Shown: piece by piece, positions 1 through 9,924 of the stretch
Numbering within the stretch: position 1 is the stretch's first letter
Layout: every line of letters begins with the position of its first letter
NCBI GenBank assembly: GCA_021209875.1
Contig: JAGYVD010000006.1
Span: 2,108,001 to 2,172,000 of the forward strand
DNA length: 64,000 nt
Origin: Rosellinia necatrix
Lineage: Eukaryota; Ascomycota; Sordariomycetes; Xylariales; Xylariaceae
Direction of reading: 5' to 3'
The notes under the pieces: generated by a model
Databases searched by the model: none
Told to the model about the DNA's origin: nothing
The model's input: only the letters and a program-made list of their open reading frames with translations
Translations under genes and position numbers: made by a program

Positions 1-2677
1 CGCGTAGGAGTCAGGGTATAGGAAGTGTGGATAATACGAGGGACTTCGTCAGGTAAGCGAGGTTCAGTTCTTCTCGATGCCTGATCTCATTACAATTCAT
101 CCATGCATTAATAGAGGGCCTTGAATAGACGAACTTCAGCACATTTATTCACGTGATAATGCTTTGCTTGATATCAGCATGGTTCAAAGCATAACTGACT
201 AGATCGACGACCAGCAAAGTGAAACTCTCGCCGTACGAGCTCTATCCATAGAAGAGGAGTGAATCGTGATTTGTATTCATCACCACCTCTTATCACCGGG
301 GTATTAATGGGTCGCCCAATATTTGGCCGATCGATACGACGGGATCTGTGGCTTCACCTTTGATCCCTTAAGCACAAATGATGGGGGATTTTCGGAAGTG
401 ACCACATGCTGAGAATGTAACCGTAAGCAAGCAGCGGCTTGCGGTAACATTCCGAGAATATAAAGTCATACCACCTCCCCGTTCCTTTATTGGGTGTCGA
501 ACTGGGGCTGTGATGACCTAGGGCTGAGACAAGACGTGGCAGCCTTAATGAGGACGTACAAACAGCGTCGGGACATGGTCGATATAAAACATGTCTCTGC
601 AGAATTAATAACTCGGTGTGATCGCCTCTGTTGTGGATAGACAGCAGTGCTACCGATTCTATCAGAATAGGTCAGGAGGAGATATCAGGCATATTACCAG
701 TAAGGGTAGCATTATAAGGGCCTACGTGGTTATATAGCTATACAGTGTTTCCCGACACGCGAGTCTATCACGTGTGCAACCGCGACTACCTATTATGTAG
801 ATAGATTATGTAGGTACTTACGTGCTCATATATGGTCGTCAGTTCACCATTTTCTCTCATCACGTATCCCACCGGGCCACCCCTCACCCTCCCCTTCTAT
901 GCACCCCTCCCCTTGCCACGCCAACCACCAATGCCATATGAAAAGTACTCATCTCCCCTTTTCCAGCCTTGAAATTCCCTAGAATTGTGTTGGGATAGTT
1001 TACTTTACACGCCTCACTGCATCCTCGGCGAGTCTTCTCGGAAGAGCTCGTATCACGGCTCATCTGTCGCGAGGAGCTAGGCCACTATGGCATGATACGT
1101 AAAATCCCTCCGGAAAAGTCTTCTCGTATACGTCATGAATCCCTTCACTGATCTTTTGGCTCACTCAACAGACTCCCAGCTGAGATTCTACTGCCCACCC
1201 TAGATCTTAGACTTCCAGTTGCTGCCTCGAATCTCGTGCGTTTTCCTCAAGGGTAAACCCGTTGTCGATAACCTCCCCGCCTTATAGATAAGTAGCTTAA
1301 GGCGATCCCCACTCTGTATAGAATCTAGGGGTGAGAATTTGACTGTATCGTATTAGATGGTCCGACCGTAGGGCGCGATTTCACACCATAGTTATCCCCT
1401 TCACTCATGGTGATGAATGTCACCTGTTCCCTTTATTCCAGTTCAATGAACTCTAGCAAATCACGACACAAAAAGATTCTCACTTGTACTCGTTCCGTTG
1501 TGTGGTTAAAGCCCGGGAAGCAATCTCAACCCCTGATATAGTAAAGGGACTCCGATAATTATCAGATATCAGAACAGAACACCCAGTCCCAGAAGCTCTC
1601 ATACCAATGATCTAATATTTGTATGCAACATGAGCAGTGTGGATATACGCACCTACCCACTAAATCACCAAATTGAAGTCTGATGTCATCCTCAAATTTT
1701 GATAGATGAAAATCACGGTGTGGCACACGGATTTGATACGAAAGCTTCGGTAATTGCACAATTTTCAACGGGGGAGATTTCAAACAAATGTGTAGGCAAT
1801 TAACAGGCATATATCAGTTGGCAGCTAATTACAAGCCCATGAATCGTCCATGAATACGGTTAGTGTAACTTACTGTTCTATTTTTGAATTGCAAAAGTCA
1901 CCGCAATGCGCATAGGATTACGGAATACTTGCGGCCCTGAACATGACATACGACCAGTCTGCCATCATCGCCTCTCTATTACCCTTTGAGTAGCCCAAAA
2001 GGTAAGAGTGTCTCGTATCTGAGGCATGATCGCTTGTCGCCTTGATGATCCTAGGACTTTAGACTGGTGACCTATAATTACGAGTATAGGTAAGGACTGA
2101 GTCGCGAAAGGCTGATGCACGAAAATCGGATGCTGACCGGCTTTATTTTACGCAATAATACCGAACAATCCGGTTGGTATAGGTTTGTTTTTAACTTCTA
2201 GAGGGGCTATGGTGCGTCTGCGTATCAGCCCTTTATTGACCAGTGATGAAAGAAATAAGCTTAGCTGAGGCACTGGGATCCTTGTGGCGCTGTGACGGCT
2301 CCGGGGTTCCCCAAAGATATGTGAGACTATTTTCTTACCCACCAGGAAATGTGGCCGGATAAGACTACCAATTACTTCAATTCCGTGCTCCGCCATCGAA
2401 AAGCTCAGCAACTGGGCGTTTCTATGACATACACAACTAATCATGAGCTCACATGGGCTGACAATATTGCCGATCGATTCAGAAAAACCATTAGTCCTAT
2501 CGAATGTAGAGAGACCAGGTTAATATTCCTCGGTTTTGCTTTGCATCTAAATGAATATAAAAAGAAGAGTATCCCGCGACGGCTTGAAAGAAAACTCTCA
2601 CCATCAACAAGCACTTATTCACAATTAAAAACTCTTGGCATCGCATTATCCCACACAAAATCTAAACTTTCATCAAA
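1..2677. other. intergenic stretch with no recognisable gene
   Basis: Both strands were read and nothing shows the codon structure or a motif of a known family. The short open frames at 1,562-1,810 (minus) and around 2,148-2,747 (both strands) overlap each other, begin at arbitrary codons and match nothing I recognise. The last few hundred bases before 2,678 presumably hold the promoter of the small secreted protein. A decayed gene between about 2,160 and 2,620 is possible but cannot be shown. Confidence 0.5.
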
Positions 2678-3073
2678 ATGCAGTTCGCTACCTCTCTCAT
2701 CGCTACCCTCGGCCTTATCGCTGGAACCCAGGCGCACCCCGCTGTAGAGGCGAGAGTTGCGGTTGCACACCTCACCTTCCACGGTGGCCCGGCTTCGTAC
2801 TCGTTGGCTGTTCCTGCAGACGGAAGAACTGTCCAGACCAGTATATAACCCCTAAACGAAATTACAAAATTCCAACAGTTTGCTAACACGTCCCTAGACA
2901 ACGAGATCTCGGTTGATACCATCGATACCCCTGACTATGATGCGATCAACCTGTGCACCTTCAACACGCCTCACCAAGCCACTTTGGTTGGCTCAGTGAC
3001 TCCTGAGGGCCTTAAGCAAATCACTGTTGGGCCGCCTCAGCCGGTCCTTAGTGTTAGCTGCCGATCCAAGTAA
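2678..3073 (+). CDS. small secreted protein, effector-like, 112 aa
   Basis: Exons 2,678-2,840 and 2,898-3,073 are separated by a 57-base intron with GTATAT donor, a GCTAAC branch site at 2,882-2,887 and TAG acceptor; the joined frame is open and 112 codons long. Residues 1-19 form a signal peptide (hydrophobic core LIATLGLIAG, then TQA). The mature part is about 93 residues and contains TFHGGPASY, VPADG, APDY-like TPDY and VGPPQPV. Its two cysteines (in NLCTF and VSCRS) probably pair. This block pattern recurs in uncharacterised small secreted proteins of ascomycetes; the function is unknown to me. Role at the host or microbe interface is inference. The start codon follows an A-rich leader (catcaaaATG), which fits fungal context. 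Confidence 0.8.
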
Positions 3074-4715
3074 GGGGTATCTGGTGATGCCCACAGGCAG
3101 CCATAACCAGTGGATCACTCCTGGTTCAAGGAAAGGAATTCACTAGCGACAACTATAAGCCCTTGGGCTCCCGAGAAAACAAATTGTAGTTAGATGCTAA
3201 ATACCGGAATTCAGATCACATAATATTGGTCATGTTTCTTGCGAGAGATTGTCCCTAGGCATACCTAGTCCAGGTCAATATACCAACGTCTATCTGCTAG
3301 CCATACATTTATTTGGCCTATGATATCAAAATACCATAAGATTATAAAACGTAAGGGTTTATTTTAATATCGCTTGCCTAGGCTGAATGGTAATATTATG
3401 GACCAAATGTCGACAGCAAGGTCTAGCTGTAGAAGGATAGATAGCGTGGTATAGGGGGTTCTAACTCAATTCTATTAATTCCTAGGACTACTATCTAAAA
3501 TAGGAGAGCCGATACGCTCCTATAGCTACACCGTAGAAAGTAGCGAGTGCCTCACTACGTGAATTATTCACTTGACAAGTAATGACAGTTGACTATTTGA
3601 ACTAAGCTAGGTAAGGCACCATACCACCCTTTTGGGGCTAAAGTATGTTTAATACAATCAAGGAACAACAAAAAATGGGAAGATTTGCTTTAAGCTACGA
3701 TAGGTAAGTATATTTAGAGAAAAGGGGGATTAATTTATTGAATCCAGGAAGCATAAATCATGGAAATATAACGAAATCCTCAAGGGAAAACAGTGCTCCG
3801 AATCCCTAGTTAGACTTAAATATGCATCTGCGGTTTATTATATTATGACGACAATACAATTGCTGGGTATGGATGATCGAGTTCAGACCTCCTCTCTAGC
3901 TTTTTGGATAATGAACGTTAACAATTTCAGATTAGAATGATGCTGAAGACGCCGCTTTTTCTGCGTGACCTATTCCATAACTAGGCTATCACCTGCACCA
4001 CCCGCGAGCCACTTCTTGGTCGCAAGTGGCTGCACTGAGTGGCCTTCGAGTAGAGCCTTGCGCTCCTTCCTCGTGCATGCGTTTAAACCAACCTCTGCTT
4101 TGTTCTTATTACCTGAATTATCACAATCCTCACGAATTCCAAGAGTGCCAGGAGTCAATTATGCTTATTCATTTGGGTGTTAGTTCAGGGAACAAACTAC
4201 ATTGTGCTATACTCGGCATTGGAGATCAGGTATTAATAGCTGTCCAACGACGTAAGTGATCGAGAGGGCCTCCTTCCTTTTCGTCAGTTCCTTGAGGCCT
4301 GAAAGGGATATTAGATGAATAGAACTCTTTTCGTGCTCCATGCTCTAGATAAATAGTCCCTGTCACGTGAACAGAAGGTCCAGATCTAGACGAAGGCTAT
4401 AAATAAGATAAACTATTTCCTTTTAAGGAAATGTAGAGAATGGGAACTCTATAAATTAGAACGATTCAGAACGAGAACACGGAAAGATACTAGTAAGGAA
4501 TATTCAATGTGACTAAGAAAAGCTTTTCCGTACATTCTATCATAAATGGAGTTTGTAAGTGAAGTTGATAATGGAATAATTAAAGCGCTGCAGAGGAAGC
4601 TAATATAGAGAGCGGCATTAGACGAAACAGCAAGCTGCTAATTTGCTATCGTGACCATAATAGATAGCTGTGCACCCTTGTAGATAGTTATTACTCGTCT
4701 GGGAAACAAGAAGCC
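3074..4715. other. intergenic, no gene seen
   Basis: A moderately A+T-rich stretch of about 1.6 kb. Short frames at 3,965-4,259 overlap on both strands and have no recognisable domain or secretion signal. I see no RNA gene. It separates the small secreted protein from the 3' end of the HET-S-like gene. Confidence 0.5.
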
Positions 4716-5618
4716 CTAATTCCAGAAGTCGTCATTGTCTGTATACCTATTCCCGTTCATTACCCTCGAGTTGCCTGTAGCTTTGACAGACCCGATGTAG
4801 CCTCGACTGCGGTCATTTGGGAGTACAGCTCCTTTCCAGGTGGAGGTCACGGTATTGCCTTGCATGAGGCGAGCATTATCGGAGAGTGATATGGAACCTA
4901 TCTTGCCACCCCCCTCCTCGGTCATGACGAGTGCCTTGGCCTTAATTACTTCGTCCACCCCGTCAGCGAGGCCGTGGACTACATTGAGGATCTCAGCTAG
5001 GCTCTCCGAGTTGCCGTCGCGCCCACCGATGATTTCCTCCAACTCCTCTCGTGCTAGTTGAGCACTGCGCTTCTCGGGGGCTGGGAATATTTGCTCGAGG
5101 AGGTCAAGAAGCTTCGTAATATCTTCGACCAGCCTGGAGCAGCGCTCCCTATCGTGGAGCACCCAGCGCACTTTCTTGATAAAGCCGACCCCTTTTTGCC
5201 GGCGCTCTGCAATTTTGCGCATACGCTTGTTGAGTTTTCTCAAGAAGGCATTCATATCAGCCTCTGACAACGCTGGTAGACCCTCTTCAGGCTGCTGCCC
5301 GCCCGAGTTGTAAGGGCGGCTGACATTCTCTGAGTCTTCAAAGAGCATTGAAATCTTCTCAATCGCTTGCCGAGCGTTGGCGATGTCAGCGGGTCTGGCG
5401 TCCGGTTGGGACAGCGAGAATGGCGGATCGGACGTGACGCCGACGGCAGCACCCCATCGTGAGAGGCGCAACTGCAATAGAGTGAGTGTTAGGCGGTGCG
5501 TCTCGAAGTCCTTGCCAAAGCGCCGGCTGAGCTGCACGTAGTCGAAGGCCTCCACGCAGGAGCTAAAAGCGGAGGCGATGCCCACGGCGCCTGATACAAC
5601 ACCGAACACTTCAGCCAT
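4716..5618 (-). CDS. HET-S-like protein: HeLo domain plus two amyloid repeats, 300 aa
   Basis: A single uninterrupted frame from ATG at 5,616-5,618. Residues 1 to about 225 are a HeLo (prion-inhibition and propagation) domain, with the glycine- and alanine-rich N-terminal helix that in Podospora HET-S inserts into membranes (starts MAEVFGVVSGAVG), then FDYVQLSRRFGKDF and RLSRWG. The C-terminus carries two pseudo-repeats of the HET-s beta-solenoid motif: residues about 239-260 (core DNARLMQGNTVT) and 274-295 (core GNSRVMNGNRYT), followed by the aromatic DDFW tail. Length matches the 289-residue family founder. By family knowledge, amyloid templating of the tail activates the HeLo domain, which permeabilises membranes in heterokaryon incompatibility or NLR-triggered cell death. 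Whether this allele is killing (S-type) or inert (s-type) cannot be read. A NACHT remnant lies divergently about 1.2 kb away. Confidence 0.9.
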   Translation of the reverse strand: MAEVFGVVSGAVGIASAFSSCVEAFDYVQLSRRFGKDFETHRLTLTLLQLRLSRWGAAVGVTSDPPFSLSQPDARPADIANARQAIEKISMLFEDSENVSRPYNSGGQQPEEGLPALSEADMNAFLRKLNKRMRKIAERRQKGVGFIKKVRWVLHDRERCSRLVEDITKLLDLLEQIFPAPEKRSAQLAREELEEIIGGRDGNSESLAEILNVVHGLADGVDEVIKAKALVMTEEGGGKIGSISLSDNARLMQGNTVTSTWKGAVLPNDRSRGYIGSVKATGNSRVMNGNRYTDNDDFWN

Positions 5619-6840
5619 GATGCAGTTTACAGGACAAGCAGAGAGGTGTTACTTCGTCGTTATCGACTCAAAATCTGGTGACTATTCTTAGACTGGTATT
5701 GGATTCCACGTGTTTCACTGGCTCCCAGTGTTGCGTTTTGGCTAGGTGAGAATCCGTGAGATGAAGAAGCGTGAAGAGGGGGGCTAAGGCGCGAAAAGAG
5801 TGACCCGACAGCCTCAGGCTTTTATCGAGTTTTAAAGCATGGTACACTAGTGGGCTTAAAAAGGAAATACCGAAATGCGCAGCCTATTACGAGAAGCCAT
5901 CCATTCCTTAATAACCTTGGTATGCCGCGGGAATTTGGGGGCTAGAGTCGTATTGTCTCGGCGCGGCAGGATACAGCGAATTGTTGTTAACCCCGCCTTT
6001 CTGGCTGAAGTGTAGCCAACTAAGTGTAGTTCAAACGAGATAGGGGGAGGAGGGGGGATTCCTGAGGAGCATAAAAAGACTCCTGCAGCCTGAACTTTTA
6101 GACAGACTGGACTTTCGCATCTAAAATGGCAACGACAAACACGGCTGCGATCGGTGGTGATAGGAGGCCAAGCGGTCCTATCCCACGAGTGTTCCCGAAA
6201 AGGTTTAATCCTTTATTGTCACCGTGAAAGACTGGCCTCCGTGAACAAAACATTGTATCTGGTGCCAGGGCCCAGAATAAAACAACTACATCTAGCAATG
6301 GCGGGCATCAACCTCTGATAGACGCCGACCTGATGTCATGAAATGGCTCTCGTCGCTCAATTTCGATGGCGTTCACGCGCGGATCCACGAAGCTTATGTT
6401 ACGCATTAATCCGAGTTCTCTCGCGACAGACGATATGCCAGTAAATAGCGCTTAAATCTCGATAAGTTCGATGCCTAGAAAAACACGCAAGCTATGGTAT
6501 TTTAGTATGTGTGAGTTTCATTTTCCTCTAGCAAACCCTTGCATGCTTTAATATGACTGACTTCATTTATATCTGAAGCCGGTGCTGAAAAAACAGTCCC
6601 CGCGTGGGTTTGTGATATTTCACGTATGTTGCGATTGGGACTGACGGAAAAACTAATAAAGATCTATTATTGTTGAGCATCTGCTTCAGCTTCAAGCTAC
6701 CTTGAAAAGAACTAGAAAATCTCAATAATACCCTTTTTTTACTCTAGTTACAAGAACATAGATACACTCGAGCAGCTTTTCGGTTCTGTTATTAAGTAGC
6801 TGGTTCAAAACGAGAAACCCCTTCCAGAACCAGGAACTAG
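5619..6840. other. upstream region of the HET-S-like gene, no gene seen
   Basis: Holds the promoter side of the minus-strand HET-S-like gene. The 66-residue frame at 6,098-6,298 (minus) has no recognisable feature. I looked for a P-loop (GxxxxGKS) in plus frames here, as expected upstream of the NACHT remnant at 6,841, and did not find one. Confidence 0.45.
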
Positions 6841-7160
6841 ATATGGGCACGACGCAACCGAGGTGACGACCCTGAGACGGTTAAAGATTTGGTAGTGCTT
6901 CTCGATGATCTTATTTGGGATCGTGACGGGTATATTATAATTGACGCATTAGGCGAGTGCTCATCGATCTATCGGTCTCATTTGCTCGTGGCGCTCGGTG
7001 TCAAATCAAACAATATCCGTTTCCTTGTTACACTCGGCTGTTAGACGACTTTGATGACATTTTTAAGACGTCTGCCACTATGATGACAATGATGGTGGTG
7101 ATTACGATGATGGCGATGATGAGAGCAAAGAAACAAACGATGCTTAGACTTAGGCGCTGA
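6841..7160 (+). pseudogene. NACHT/NLR fragment, frameshifted
   Basis: Reading from 6,841 gives a peptide with DPETVKDLVVLLDDLIW and then DGYIIIDALGEC, which is the Walker B segment of fungal NACHT domains (usual form hhhhDALDEC), followed by HLLVALGVKSNNIRFLVT, the next strand of that fold. A stop lies at 7,042-7,044. The expected continuation (RLLDDFDDIF) is found one frame over from 7,035, so a one-base frameshift has broken the gene. It then runs into a methionine-rich low-complexity stretch made of ATG/ATGATG repeats. P-loop and sensor parts are missing. In Podospora the NLR gene NWD2 lies next to het-S; a lost NWD2-like partner is inference, since the diagnostic N-terminus is not preserved. 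Confidence 0.6.
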
Positions 7161-7402
7161 AACAGCTGCTCGCTCGAGTGCGGAGGGCTGAGGGGAAGCA
7201 GGACTTGAGTCTAAAGCAGCACGCGACGATATTAGGTGCCGTTGCGGCCTAGCTGGCTGAATTAGAGGGCGGAGAAAAGGAGGGGCCGTGGCTGGATACC
7301 AAAAGCAAGAAGGCTGACGCAGAGTGGGAAGAGAGTCTAGATGGTAAAGTTAAAGCCCTTTTTGCAAGATTAAAAAGACGTTTTAAGGAGACGATTGGTT
7401 AA
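7154..7402 (+). pseudogene. decayed reading frame of unknown origin, charged C-terminal fragment
   Basis: From 7,154 a frame of about 81 residues ends at TAA 7,400-7,402, interrupted by one in-frame TAG. The peptide is highly charged and probably helical (LLARVRRAEGKQDLSLKQ, then KVKALFARLKRRFKETIG). Codon-like base use and the single internal stop suggest a coding relic and not noise. It could be the C-terminal end of a transposase or of the adjacent broken NLR; I recognise neither with confidence. Confidence 0.35.
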
Positions 7403-7611
7403 GCTAGGGTAAGAAAAAAGTAAGTTACAGAAGCGAAGCGAGCGTAGATTTAGTCGTATAGGAGGGTACTATCTAGAAAACATGGGAGCGGATTGTAATA
7501 ATGTAGAGTATAATGAGTTAAGAACGAAGTCCTATTGAAATAGGTTATTTTCGTAGCGTTTACTACTTATAGTTTTGAGATATAGACTTCAGCAGATCTT
7601 ATCAACGTTAG

Positions 7612-7630
7612 TATATATATATATATATAT
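7612..7630. repeat. (TA)n microsatellite
   Basis: About nine to ten TA units just downstream of the UstYa-family gene's stop codon region. No function seen. Confidence 0.9.
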
Positions 7631-7779
7631 TTCTCTGACTAAAGGCGAAGTACGTGTGTATCACATGAACAGATTCTCCGGCCTCAACGTGATGCCCCTG
7701 AGCCTGCGGCTTAAAAGAGCACAGCAGAAAACTCCTAGATCTTGCTGAAGCAGAAGAATTACTGAAAGTCACTTCACCG

Positions 7780-8954
7780 CTAGACGAAGTCCGCGGGAGG
7801 CTTATAATTTCCCCGCAGAGTCCCGTTGCGGTACCGAGGCCGCACGGCCAGTTTCCCATTGTACCGACTTGAAGCCCATTCCCTAATCTTGGTGAAGTCT
7901 CTGCAGGTGTGTGGCCTGTTTGAGTCGATATAGTTGTGACCGACAGACTCGAAATAACGTGTTGGTATGATGGTCATGTCTGAGTTGCATTGGATCATCT
8001 GCCGCAAGTGATCGACGCAGTGAACTTTCGGATATGGTTAGCATCGTGATGTTAGCGGCGGTGCAATTAGTGGAAGAGCCTACCCTGATGTATATGGTCA
8101 TGAAGCCCGCGATGCTCGTGTTTATCTGGGTACAAGGACATGCGGATATGATCCTACATGTATTGGTCAGTCTAGTGCGTTCTCCGTGCTAGCAGTGTTG
8201 CCTTTGGACAGAGGCAACGAACCAAACAGTGAAGGGTATGGAACATGTCAAGCCTAGGTAGATGTCAGCACGTAAATAGCTCTGGGCCGCCGGTAGTAAT
8301 CACCCTCCGAGATAGCCACCTCTGAGCTCGTCCCAAAACTCGGTATAATTTTCGCCCAGAGTTTCCCTGGCCTCCTCGTCGGTAAGTAAAAAATAGCGAT
8401 CTATTTACTTGTCAGTAACCTTTAGACCATCAAGCTCTCGCGCGCCTCACTCACTCTTCACAAGTTCCCCCCACGCTTTCTCCACCTCGGGGCTGGAGCC
8501 GATGTATTCTAAACTCGGGGAGTCAGGCGGGATGTACTCCCCCCTCTCCTTATCGAATCTGGGGCTCCCGGTGAAGACCCGCTGTACACTACTGGCGGCC
8601 ATCCGTGCAGGACCTAGGGGAGGAGAGTCAGGACAACGGTTACGACTGTCAATCGCCTCCGTATATGGGAGATAAGCAATATGTCTTACGAAAATCAGTG
8701 GAGTACCCGGAGGCAAGTGTGCCCAAGGGGTCGTGGGCCTGCATTTTTAATGTAATGAACACGGTCGTTACGACTGTTAAGATGATGGACAATAGCCAGA
8801 CGAGCCCCAGGATTAACCATGGCGCCTTCTTGCTATCCTTGTATGTCCGCTGTAACACGCCCCAGCGTAAGGGATCGGCTTGCGATTCGCTGAAGGCACT
8901 GTCGGGCTCATCAGATAGGTATTTCTCCTCTTCAATCTGGGAGTATTTTGCCAT
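7780..8954 (-). CDS. UstYa-family (DUF3328) membrane-anchored oxidase-like protein, 288 aa
   Basis: Six exons on the minus strand: 8,954-8,690, 8,613-8,455, 8,400-8,304, 8,253-8,223, 8,153-8,084 and 8,024-7,780. Every junction is GT...AG and the sum is exactly 289 codons. Residues about 45-68 are one membrane segment (LILGLVWLLSIILTVV). The family landmarks follow in order: GYSTDF, VFTGSPRFD, EYIPPD, RYFLLTDEEA, FWDELRGGYL, first HxxHC (HTLHC, 179-183), second HxxHC (HQVHC, 206-210), CRDFTKIREWA. Both HxxHC motifs, thought to bind metal in UstYa/UstYb-type oxidases, are intact; the second is split by an intron and the first lies in a 31-base exon. Relatives act in ribosomal-peptide (ustiloxin, asperipin, phomopsin) and other metabolite cyclisation or chlorination. 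No precursor peptide with KR-bounded repeats was found nearby, so the substrate is unknown. Confidence 0.9.
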
Positions 8955-9924
8955 TGTTTCAAACGGGAATCTTCCCCAAATTGAGTATCCAAGGGCCGTT
9001 TCAAGTCAACATTGAGACAGTAAATATTAGTGATGAAATATGTAATTACATGCTGAAGGAAGGAAAGGAAACAAACAGAAGGCAGGCCGCAGTGAAGGGA
9101 TTCGCCTGCCAAGCCTATATCGTTAGACTTACACTAATGCTACAATCTGTAATTATTTAGGTGTATGTATACATGCTTTATGATAGAACAGGATTAGCGT
9201 GATTCCTCTTCCTTACGACCAGATGGCGAAATACTAGTCAAATCCCAATCTTGCGCAGTCCCCACATAAGATCGAGACTAAGGCATGGCCTAGATGAAGG
9301 CTTTTTGAGCCATCAACATATTACTGTTGCCGGTGTCAGACAGTCGGCGAACGTTGGTCACTGTGGGGATAACAGGTGACATGGGTTTCCCAGCTGCCTC
9401 TTATCTGCACGATAACCTTATCTACATGATAACTACGTTAGGATCTTTTTCTCTTCACGTTAGGAAGTTGGAAGTAACATCCATCACTACCTACCTACCT
9501 ACCTACCCACCTAGGTAGGTAGATAGGCAGTCTGCATTATGCAGCGCCGTGCAACATGCTCCAATAACAATATGTTGGGGCCGGCCTACCTAGGCAGAGT
9601 GTTCACACTCCTCGCACTCCTCGTGCTAGCGCTTTTTAATCCAGTGCAATTCCCGCATCCGCACTTTGGTGCCGGTACTTGCTTGATATTCACATGGATG
9701 TAGAGGACGCGGATTCCTTGTAAGTGTTTTTTTTTCATTCAACGTTTAGCTAGGTACAGGTTTACGTTATGTGCTACTATCGCTTCCATCCTGAACCTTT
9801 GATTCCGACCCGCCCAAAGAGAGCTAGGTATCCAACAATGTCGGTCGGCAAAAGACCAGACAGATCCAAGGATCCACCGCAGCTCAGGCGGTGGTGCCGA
9901 CGGCCATGACAAGCCGGGCTGGAT
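8955..9924. other. intergenic between the UstYa-family and protease genes
   Basis: Holds the promoter of the UstYa-family gene (upstream of 8,954 on the minus strand) and the 3' flank of the protease gene. Apart from the fold-back microsatellite at 9,487-9,526 nothing stands out; short frames here are not supported by motifs. Confidence 0.5.
9487..9526. repeat. inverted CTAC/GTAG microsatellite, fold-back
   Basis: Repeated CTAC units run directly into the complementary GTAG units around a central CCTAGG, so the tract can fold into a hairpin. It lies in the intergenic space between two minus-strand genes. Confidence 0.85.

Noticed and set aside
8614..8689. Apparent frameshifts in the UstYa-family gene
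   Set aside because: All breaks are resolved by five GT...AG introns that give an exact 288-residue protein.
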